Assembly: GCF_900116615.1 (NCBI RefSeq)
Contig: NZ_FPBF01000014.1
Span: 1 to 38,964 of the forward strand
DNA: 38,964 nt
Direction of reading: 5' to 3'
Origin: Algoriphagus locisalis
GTDB lineage: Bacteria; Bacteroidota; Bacteroidia; Cytophagales; Cyclobacteriaceae
The notes beneath the pieces are model-generated. The model was given only the letters and a program-made list of their open reading frames with translations. It did not search any database and was not told where the DNA came from. The position numbers and the translations under genes were made by a program. Below, in pieces: positions 1 through 6,675 of this stretch (position 1 is the stretch's first letter; every line of letters starts with the position of its first letter).

Positions 1-235
1 TGAGCTACGGAATCATTTACTCTATATTCTTATGGTGAATCGTTATCCACCTCTATTATAACTCTTGGATCAGTACCAGTACCCTCCCGATAAAATCGGG
101 ATGCTCTACCAGCTGAGCTACGGAATCATTTACTCTATATTCTATAGTGAATCGTTATCCACCTCTATTATTTCTCTTAGATCAATACCAGTACTCTCCC
201 TATAAAATCAGGATGAACTACGGAATCATATTGCT
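1..235 (-). repeat. Degenerate tandem tRNA-derived repeats (tRNA-Lys-like 5' half)
   Basis: Two imperfect direct repeats, unit 1 at 1-113 and unit 2 from 114 to about 213, plus the start of a third at about 214-226. Read on the minus strand, 63-128 resembles a tRNA: acceptor GATTCCG, TA, a D arm GCTC...GAGC, and a 17-base anticodon arm TCCCG-ATTTTAT-CGGGA whose loop would give anticodon TTT (Lys). The T arm is degraded and no 3' acceptor strand pairs with GATTCCG, so this is not a working tRNA. Unit 2 has in addition lost about 12 bases of the D arm. The 5' part of a further copy runs off the left edge (1-15). The units are joined by a shared linker containing GGTGGATAACGATTCAC. Likely tRNA duplication debris downstream of the promoter at 338-369. 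Confidence 0.7.
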
Positions 236-337
236 CTGAAAATTTTCAGAAATTTTAACCATAAAATGGTCACTTAAAACCTTTCAAATTGACTCCTTGG
301 CCTTGCTTTTTGCCAGATCATTGCCGTAATTGGACTG

Positions 338-369
338 CAAAAATAAGGGGACAAATTTTAAATGCCAAA
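338..369 (-). promoter_or_regulatory. Bacteroidota-type promoter reading left into the tRNA-like repeats
   Basis: On the minus strand, TTTG (369-366), 20 bases, then TATTTTTG (345-338). This fits the Bacteroidota primary-sigma consensus TTTG-N19-TAnnTTTG. Transcription would begin near 331 and run left through the degenerate tRNA copies. Its -33 element overlaps codons 2-3 of the gene on the other strand. A tRNA cluster beyond the left edge is the likely target. Confidence 0.6.
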
Positions 370-1087
370 CGTGAAATCAATCTTTCTCACAAAACTTTTG
401 ATATTTTTATCGATATCTCTACAAAGTATTCATTGTCAAGCAGATGTAATTGACCTAAATAAAGCAGATTCTTTGTTCAATGCGAGAAGCTACAAGGAAG
501 CAATGGAAATCTATGATTCTAACTACCAATCCGGAGTTTATTCACCTGCCATGCTGCTGAAAATGGCTTTCATTTCTGAGGGTATAGGCGACAACGAACG
601 AGCAACGCTTTATCTCAGCAAATACTATGACCTAGATCCGAACCCACAGGCCATTACAAAAATCAAAAGCCTTACCGGTCAGAGTTCATTGGTAGGATAC
701 GAAGTGAGCGATGGGCAGCGCTTTTTAATATTTCTCACCGAATATCAAGAATACATTGTGGGAGCCTTGGCTATTTTCCTTGTCTTATCCATAATCGCAA
801 GCTGGATAACGGGACGCAAATCAGAAAAGACTCAGACTTTCTGGCCGACCATATTACTAATCGTCCTGATATTCGCGGCAAATAACTTCTTAAATGGCCC
901 TCGTACGGGACTAATCACCAGCAGCCCAACATTTATTGTCAGCAAACCTTCAGCTGGAGGAGAATTGATCGACATGGTGGAGCCAGGACATCGAGTTCAC
1001 ATCAAATCCAACAAAGACATCTGGTATGAGGTAGAATGGAAGGACAAAAGTGCCTTCATCAAAAAATCCGACGTAACGCGGATGTAA
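362..1087 (+). CDS. Exported TPR / two-TM / SH3b-domain protein
   Basis: A 241-residue protein of unknown exact function. Residues 1-28 look like a signal peptide. Residues 34-100 are consistent with one or two tetratricopeptide helix pairs (KADSLFNARSYKEAMEIYDS). Two hydrophobic membrane segments follow at about 130-149 and 160-177, and the C-terminus (190-240) resembles a bacterial SH3 domain (FIVSKPSAGG...WYEVEWKDKSAFIKKSDV). The order TPR, two membrane spans, SH3b recalls BatE-like proteins of Bacteroidota aerotolerance operons, but no BatA-D genes are nearby, so that name is not used. It likely anchors in the inner membrane with the TPR and SH3b parts in the periplasm. It lies 41 bp before the M1 peptidase gene on the same strand and may be co-transcribed. 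Confidence 0.75.
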   Translation: MPNVKSIFLTKLLIFLSISLQSIHCQADVIDLNKADSLFNARSYKEAMEIYDSNYQSGVYSPAMLLKMAFISEGIGDNERATLYLSKYYDLDPNPQAITKIKSLTGQSSLVGYEVSDGQRFLIFLTEYQEYIVGALAIFLVLSIIASWITGRKSEKTQTFWPTILLIVLIFAANNFLNGPRTGLITSSPTFIVSKPSAGGELIDMVEPGHRVHIKSNKDIWYEVEWKDKSAFIKKSDVTRM

Positions 1088-1128
1088 TTCAGCTTGCTAA
1101 TCTTCCAAAAGATGCTGATTGTTGAGAC

Positions 1129-3687
1129 ATGAAAAACCTCTTGTTGCTTTTTGGAATCGCCTTGCTATTTACTTCCTGTGAAAAACCAGTTTCAGATGCA
1201 CATTTCTACGATTCTGGAATTTCTTCTGAACTGGCCAAATTCAGAAAGCAGCAAGTATCGGATATTCATTACAATTTATCTTTTGATATCCCTTCGGAAA
1301 AGTCGGAGAAAATAAATTCCAACTTGCTGCTGGAAGTAGAAATTTCTGATCTATCCCATCCATTGATTTTAGATTTTCATGAGGAAACGTCACATCTACT
1401 TTCTCTCAAGGTGAATGGAAAGTCATCCGAAATCGACCATCGAGACCAGCATTTGATCATAGCAAAGGAATTGCTGGTAAAAGGTCCTAATTCCATTGAA
1501 ATTGAATTCATCGCCGGAGAGCTATCGCTTAACCGGAATGAGAGTTTTCTTTACACCCTGCTTGTGCCAGACCGAGCCAGCACGCTTTTCCCTTGTTTTG
1601 ATCAGCCAAATCTGAAGGCAAACTATACGCTGAATATCTCAGCTCCGAAAAGCTGGAAAGTCTTAGCAGGCAGCCCCGAAATAGCTTCTGAAGAAAACGG
1701 AGAGTTTATCACTCATCGCTTCGCTAAGTCAGATATGATGAGTACCTATTTATTCTCATTTGTGGCAGGAGAATTTGAGGAAGCAAAGTCTGAATCTGAC
1801 TTCCCACAAACCCTGCTTTACAGGGAAACAAACCCTGAAAAAATTGAAGCTTCTATCCCTGAGCTTTTCATTTTACATCAAAAGGCAAAAGAATTTTTAG
1901 AGGAGTACACTGCCTACCCTTTCCCATTTCAAAAGCTAGATTTTGCCACCATCCCCATTTTCCAATATGGCGGAATGGAACATGTGGGAGCCATCCAATA
2001 CCGGGAATCCTCGCTTTTCCTGGACGAAAATGCCACCGATTCAGAATTGCTTAGCAGAGCAAAACTAATAGGACATGAAACCGCCCATATGTGGTTTGGA
2101 GATTTGGTGACTATGGATTGGTTTGAGGATGTCTGGATGAAAGAGGTTTTCGCAAACTTCATGGCTGGGAAGCTCGTCAACCCGACTTACCCCGAGATCA
2201 ACCACGAGCTATCTTTTCTCACCAATCACTACCCTTCTGCCTATGGAGAAGACCGCACGAAAGGAACGAATCCAATTCGGCAGAATTTAGCCAATCTGAA
2301 GGACGCTGGATCCCTTTATGGAAGTATCATTTACGACAAAGCTCCAATCATGATGCGGCAGCTAGAAACAGTCATGGGAGAAGCTGCATTTCAAAACGGC
2401 ATTCAGAAATACATCAAGACATACGCAAACGGAAATGCCGATTGGAATGCCCTTGTAGAGATTTTGGATGAAAACACTTCAATGGATCTTCAGCAATGGA
2501 GTGAAGTCTGGGTAAATCAGTCAGGCAGACCTATTTTTTCCGACAAAATCGAACTTGGCAAAGACGGGACAATCAGCTCCTTTGTAATAACTCAAAAAGC
2601 TGAAGATGGATCGGGTAAAGTTTGGCCACAGCTATTCGATATCACCTTTTTCTATGAAGGCGAAAGTAAAACGTTTTCTGTCGCCATGAAGGATAAAACG
2701 CTGGATCTGAAAGAAGCGATTGGTCAACAACAACCTTCAGCTATTCTTTACAATAGCAATGGCCTAGGCTATGGTGTTTTCCCTATAGATCAAAGCTCAC
2801 TTCCTCAAATCACTTCGCTTCCAGATGAAGTAATGCTAGGGCAATCCTACATCAATTTGTATGAAAATACCCTCTCAGGTAACATTGCTCCAATTCTGGC
2901 TTTTGAAACTTTTCAAAAAGGAATTGCAGCAGAGCAAAATGAGATCCTTGCACGCTTGATTTCTGGAGAACTCAACAATATTTTCTGGAACTTCCTAACC
3001 GAAGAGCAAAGGGAGCAAGTTTTACCTGCCTTGGAAAACCAACTTTGGAACCAAATGCAACAGGATCTTCCAACTAATTTGAAGAAAACAATCTTCTCTC
3101 TTTATAGCGGAATCGCCTATTATCAAACTGGTTATAACCGACTTTATAACGTCTGGAAAAAAGAAGTTGAGATCAAAGACCTGAAACTGAACCCAGACAA
3201 TTTCACCAGTTTGGCAATGACTTTAGCACTTTATGGTCACCCAAAAGCAGATGAAATACTGACTGAGGAGAGAACCAGGATTAGCAATCCTGACAAACTT
3301 GATCGATTTGACTTTCTCCAGCCTGCCTTATCTCAAATTGAGTCTGAGCGAGATTCCCTCTTCGAATCATTCAAAGAAGCAACTAACCGTGAAAAAGAAT
3401 CTTGGGTGCTAGCTGCCTGTGGATACATACATCATCCTTTGCATCAAAAGTCAGCGATCAAGCATCTCCCTTTAGCGCTAGCGCTTTTAGAAGACATTCA
3501 GAAGACTGGGGATATCTTCTTCCCTAAAAGATGGGCTTCTGCCACCGCAGGGCAATACACATCGCCAGAGGCGGCTAAAATCGTCTCAGATTTCCTAAAT
3601 CAAAACCCAGGCTACAACCCTATCCTGAAAAACAAAATTTTACAGTCAACGGATGATTTGATGCGAATGCAATCCATCCATCAATAA
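1129..3687 (+). CDS. M1 family aminopeptidase, lipoprotein
   Basis: An 852-residue zinc aminopeptidase of the M1 (gluzincin) family, removing N-terminal residues from peptides. The zinc motif HETAH is at 316-320 with the third ligand Glu at 339 (HExxH-x18-E). The substrate N-terminus motif usually written GAMEN is here YGGMEH (280-285). The expected NEGFA around the third ligand is KEVFA, a change I believe is common in Bacteroidota members. The N-terminus has a lipoprotein signal with a Cys at 17 (LLFTSC), so the enzyme should be anchored in the cell envelope facing the periplasm or outer membrane. The long C-terminal part (about 550-850) matches the helical ERAP1_C-like domain of full-length M1 enzymes. 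Its stop codon directly abuts the stop codon of the convergent LON-domain gene. Confidence 0.93.
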   Translation: MKNLLLLFGIALLFTSCEKPVSDAHFYDSGISSELAKFRKQQVSDIHYNLSFDIPSEKSEKINSNLLLEVEISDLSHPLILDFHEETSHLLSLKVNGKSSEIDHRDQHLIIAKELLVKGPNSIEIEFIAGELSLNRNESFLYTLLVPDRASTLFPCFDQPNLKANYTLNISAPKSWKVLAGSPEIASEENGEFITHRFAKSDMMSTYLFSFVAGEFEEAKSESDFPQTLLYRETNPEKIEASIPELFILHQKAKEFLEEYTAYPFPFQKLDFATIPIFQYGGMEHVGAIQYRESSLFLDENATDSELLSRAKLIGHETAHMWFGDLVTMDWFEDVWMKEVFANFMAGKLVNPTYPEINHELSFLTNHYPSAYGEDRTKGTNPIRQNLANLKDAGSLYGSIIYDKAPIMMRQLETVMGEAAFQNGIQKYIKTYANGNADWNALVEILDENTSMDLQQWSEVWVNQSGRPIFSDKIELGKDGTISSFVITQKAEDGSGKVWPQLFDITFFYEGESKTFSVAMKDKTLDLKEAIGQQQPSAILYNSNGLGYGVFPIDQSSLPQITSLPDEVMLGQSYINLYENTLSGNIAPILAFETFQKGIAAEQNEILARLISGELNNIFWNFLTEEQREQVLPALENQLWNQMQQDLPTNLKKTIFSLYSGIAYYQTGYNRLYNVWKKEVEIKDLKLNPDNFTSLAMTLALYGHPKADEILTEERTRISNPDKLDRFDFLQPALSQIESERDSLFESFKEATNREKESWVLAACGYIHHPLHQKSAIKHLPLALALLEDIQKTGDIFFPKRWASATAGQYTSPEAAKIVSDFLNQNPGYNPILKNKILQSTDDLMRMQSIHQ

Positions 3688-4314
3688 TTAGAAATCTAAA
3701 GGATCAAGGTGCTTAAAATGGCCATTTAGCTTAATTTTCTCTTTGGCTTGCTCAGCAGCTTGTAGAGCGGGAATGATTCTTTTGAGATGTTTGATGAGAA
3801 ATTCGGTTCTTTTTTCCTCAGAAGGAAGTTTGATCAACTCTAACTCCTCTTCCAGTTTGAGTCCGATTTTGTGTGAAAAAGAATACGAATCAACATCAGC
3901 TGGATTGAAACTCACATCATAACGCAACAAATGGAGCATTTCCCGCAGGTAAAAAATATACTCATGATGTAAAAAATCCGGGACTCTGAGATCATCATCT
4001 AGCCACTCAATAGCGCCCGCAGCATATTCTTTGCCTGGCGAAGGATTATCAAAGGTGGCTATTTTGAAAACCCGCTGGCCAGTAGTACTAATATCCATTC
4101 TGCCGTCGTCATATCTCATATGGATCGCCCCTAACTTCACTTCCGTACCGTACCCAGAAAGCTGATCAATAAAAGTACAGACTCCAAATGTCAGATTTCC
4201 TTCCTCTACATCCTTGATCAACTCTTTATATCGAGGCTCAAATATGTGAAGATTAAGCTCCTCTCCGGGAAAAACGACTAATTTCAATGGAAAAAAAGGA
4301 AGAATCATGGGCAT
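3688..4314 (-). CDS. LON peptidase substrate-binding domain protein
   Basis: A 208-residue protein made of just the N-terminal LON substrate-binding domain (PF02190 type). The opening LPFFPLKLVVFPGEELNLHIFEPRYKELI is the hallmark of this domain. There is no AAA+ ATPase or Ser-Lys protease domain, so it is not a Lon protease. Stand-alone LON-SB proteins are widespread, and their role in bacteria is poorly defined (proposed substrate or partner binding). Two Met codons lie at the start (MPMILPFF); the first is used here. It is the next gene after gap on the same strand, but a strong terminator at 4371-4394 separates them, so it probably has its own promoter in the 56-bp gap. Confidence 0.88.
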   Translation of the reverse strand: MPMILPFFPLKLVVFPGEELNLHIFEPRYKELIKDVEEGNLTFGVCTFIDQLSGYGTEVKLGAIHMRYDDGRMDISTTGQRVFKIATFDNPSPGKEYAAGAIEWLDDDLRVPDFLHHEYIFYLREMLHLLRYDVSFNPADVDSYSFSHKIGLKLEEELELIKLPSEEKRTEFLIKHLKRIIPALQAAEQAKEKIKLNGHFKHLDPLDF

Positions 4315-4365
4315 GCTTTTTTTAATACAACAGGCTTAGTCCTGATTTTTGTTTTCATCATTAAC

Positions 4366-4394
4366 GAAAAAAGCCGATCCTAAGATCGGCTTTT
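4366..4394 (-). terminator. Rho-independent terminator of gap
   Basis: Perfect stem AGCCGATC (4372-4379) with GATCGGCT (4384-4391), 4-base loop, flanked by A runs on the left (T run on the minus strand) and T4 on the right. It lies 27 bp after the gap stop codon. Confidence 0.88.
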
Positions 4395-4420
4395 GTGTAT
4401 TTTTTGAGAATTACTTCTCC

Positions 4421-5425
4421 TTATTTGCTAGCAATGAAGCTTACCAAGTCAATTACTTTATTAGAGTAACCCCACTCGTTGTCGTACCAAGAAACAACTT
4501 TCAAGAACGTGTCAGAAAGCTGGATACCTGCACCTGCATCGAAGATAGAAGTTCTAGGATCTCCCAAGAAATCGTTAGAAACCACATCATCTTCAGTATA
4601 TCCAAGAACACCTTTCATAGTAGTCTCAGAAACTTCTTTCATTTTAGCACAAACTTCTTCGTAAGTAGCTGGCTTTTTCAATCTAACTGTCAAATCGACA
4701 ACAGAAACATCTGGAGTAGGAACTCTGAATGCCATACCAGTTAATTTACCGTTAAGCTCAGGAATTACTTTACCTACTGCTTTAGCAGCTCCAGTAGATG
4801 AAGGAATGATGTTCTGACCTGCGCCACGTCCACCTCTCCAGTCCTTCGCAGAAGGTCCGTCAACAGTTTTCTGTGTTGCTGTAGTTGCATGAACTGTAGT
4901 CATCAAACCTTCTTCGATTCCCCAGTTATCATTCAATACTTTGGCGATTGGAGCCAAACAGTTTGTAGTACAAGATGCGTTAGACACGAAAACCATGTCA
5001 GAAGTGTAAGAATCTTCGTTTACACCCATTACGAACATCGGCGTATCATCTTTAGATGGAGCAGACATTACTACTTTCTTTGCACCTGCATCGATGTGAC
5101 CCTGAGCAGTTTCTTTAGTCAAGAAAATACCAGTTGATTCGATTACATAATCAGCTCCTACTTCACCCCACTTAAGGTTAGCTGGGCTTTTCTCAGAAGT
5201 AACACGAATGCTATTTCCATTCACTACCAATGCGCCGTCTTTTACCTCTACAGTACCTTTGAAGTTACCGTGAGTAGAGTCATACTTAAGCATATATGCC
5301 ATGTAGTCCACGTCGATCAAATCGTTGATCGCTACTACTTGGATATCTTCTCTTTCTTGTGCAACTCTGAACGCCAAACGTCCGATTCTACCGAATCCGT
5401 TGATTCCAACTTTAATCTTGCTCAT
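4421..5425 (-). CDS. gap: Glyceraldehyde-3-phosphate dehydrogenase, type I
   Basis: A 334-residue NAD-dependent GAPDH, converting glyceraldehyde 3-phosphate plus phosphate to 1,3-bisphosphoglycerate in glycolysis (or the reverse in gluconeogenesis). The Rossmann motif NGFGRIGR is at 9-16, followed by VAIND at 31-35, where the acidic residue is typical of NAD preference. The catalytic Cys152 sits in SNASCTTNCLAP and the partner His179 in TTVHATT. The C-terminal WYDNEWGYSNKV is also canonical. Length is normal for the family. It is monocistronic: a terminator lies directly downstream, and 249 bp of non-coding DNA with small hairpins lies upstream, where I could not find an exact TAnnTTTG promoter. 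Confidence 0.97.
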   Translation of the reverse strand: MSKIKVGINGFGRIGRLAFRVAQEREDIQVVAINDLIDVDYMAYMLKYDSTHGNFKGTVEVKDGALVVNGNSIRVTSEKSPANLKWGEVGADYVIESTGIFLTKETAQGHIDAGAKKVVMSAPSKDDTPMFVMGVNEDSYTSDMVFVSNASCTTNCLAPIAKVLNDNWGIEEGLMTTVHATTATQKTVDGPSAKDWRGGRGAGQNIIPSSTGAAKAVGKVIPELNGKLTGMAFRVPTPDVSVVDLTVRLKKPATYEEVCAKMKEVSETTMKGVLGYTEDDVVSNDFLGDPRTSIFDAGAGIQLSDTFLKVVSWYDNEWGYSNKVIDLVSFIASK

Positions 5426-5674
5426 ATTTATTTTGATTTGAGTATAGGTTTGATTCCTAAAAACCCCTTTATAGGGTATGCCACTTTTGGCTAAAAATCC
5501 CTGAGGGATGGCTAAGTTATTACATTTATTTGGCTAGCCCAAACTATCTGTTGAGGCTCGTCAAATCTTCTTGTATTCAATCGATTTCGGAGAAAAATAA
5601 TTCCATAAAAATTCTGAAAAAATCAGTTTTACGATGCTTTTGTCTATTTTGAAGCCTTAAATAAGCAATTTTTG

Positions 5675-6547
5675 ATGTTCGAAAAAGCAATTCTCGAAAC
5701 CGCCGGCTACACCCGAGCCATTCATTCTATCTCCAGAAAATTTGGAAGCACTCAAATCGAAAGAGGTGCCGCCACTCTTTTTTTCGTCAATCAGGAGGGA
5801 TATGCCTTGACCTGCAAACATGTAGCGCAATGGCTATCTCAGGCAGATCAAATCAATCAGAAATACAACACATTCCTTCAGCAAGGCAAAGAATTAGGGG
5901 GAGGACAGCGCTCAGCATTGGCAAAAAAGCTAGGCCTAAAACCCGACTCCACCTCAGAAATGCGAATCACTTTTGTGGATTGCGTGGATCAGATCAAAAA
6001 TATGAAGTTTTTCCTTCACCCGGAATACGACTTGGCCTTGATCAAATTCGAAGGCTTCGAAAAGACCTTATTTACCAACGTTCCAAAATTCAAAAAAGAC
6101 CATACAGACATCAACCCTGGCGCGATGCTTTGCAGACTTGGATTCCCCTTTCCTGAATTTTCCAACTATCAATTGAACACTCAAAACCAGTGTTTGGAAT
6201 GGGCCGAAAGCGGAAACAAGCGATCGCCTAGATTCCCCATCGAAGGCATGCTTACCCGGTTTCTGGGAGACAAAAACGGCAAAGTCTATGGAATGGAAAT
6301 GAGCACCCCTGGACTGAGAGGTCAAAGTGGCGGACCACTGTTCGATTCCACTGGAAAAGTCTGTGGTATGCAGAGCCGCACAAAACATTTACACTTAGGG
6401 TTTGACATCGAAGAAAAAGCAATCATCGCCCATGGCAAAGCCAAAAAAGTGAATGACTATGCATTTATCCATTTGGGTGAATGTATTCACGTCTCAGTAA
6501 TCAAGGAATTTATGCGGGCGAATGGGGTGAGTTTTGAGGAGGAATGA
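5675..6547 (+). CDS. Trypsin-like serine protease without signal peptide
   Basis: A 290-residue chymotrypsin-fold (S1-like) protease. The catalytic triad is visible: His49 in LTCKHV, Asp119 in EYDLALIKF, and Ser218 in GQSGGPLF. Between His and Asp lies a lysine/glutamine-rich insert (55-95). No signal peptide, transmembrane segment or PDZ domain is present, unlike DegP/HtrA proteins, so a cytoplasmic location is suggested. ATG 5675 is preferred to the TTG one codon upstream. The gene stands alone: divergent from gap and convergent with icd, so there is no operon partner to point to a substrate. Function beyond protease-like fold is not known; cytoplasmic trypsin-like proteins sometimes act with signalling or defence partners, but none is visible here. 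Confidence 0.85.
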   Translation: MFEKAILETAGYTRAIHSISRKFGSTQIERGAATLFFVNQEGYALTCKHVAQWLSQADQINQKYNTFLQQGKELGGGQRSALAKKLGLKPDSTSEMRITFVDCVDQIKNMKFFLHPEYDLALIKFEGFEKTLFTNVPKFKKDHTDINPGAMLCRLGFPFPEFSNYQLNTQNQCLEWAESGNKRSPRFPIEGMLTRFLGDKNGKVYGMEMSTPGLRGQSGGPLFDSTGKVCGMQSRTKHLHLGFDIEEKAIIAHGKAKKVNDYAFIHLGECIHVSVIKEFMRANGVSFEEE

Positions 6548-6549
6548 TT

Positions 6550-6584
6550 GGATTTCGGATTTTTGATATCGGATTTCGGATTTC
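6550..6584 (+). repeat. Heptamer array A (5 x 7 bp)
   Basis: Five consecutive 7-bp units with no slippage: GGATTTC, GGATTTT, TGATATC, GGATTTC, GGATTTC. It begins 3 bases after the stop codon of the protease gene. The period and the general form match the arrays at 24031-24058, 38785-38819 and 38859-38886, though the letters differ. Confidence 0.8.
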
Positions 6585-6624
6585 AAAAATGCAAGATTAA
6601 TGTTGCCATAGTCTCACCATAATC

Positions 6625-6654
6625 AAAAAAAGCCACCCGATTCCTCAGATGGCT
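6625..6654 (-). terminator. Rho-independent terminator of icd
   Basis: Minus-strand stem AGCCATC (6654-6648) pairs with GGTGGCT (6637-6631) through one G-U wobble, with a 10-base loop, followed by seven T. It lies 22 bp beyond the icd stop codon. Confidence 0.8.
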
Positions 6655-6675
6655 TCACTTGTTTCTAGTTTTTCA

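Noticed and set aside
362..1087. BatE of the Bat aerotolerance operon
   Set aside because: The domain order is similar but no batA-D, moxR or DUF58 genes are present, so the name is not supported.
4349..4744. 131-residue plus-strand frame over the end of gap
   Set aside because: Antisense shadow of the strongly supported gap gene; it begins before the gap terminator and has no protein-like pattern.
5497..5509. ATCCC-TGA-GGGAT hairpin in the gap leader as attenuator
   Set aside because: Only 5 bp of stem with a 3-base loop, and no regulatory logic visible; too weak to annotate.
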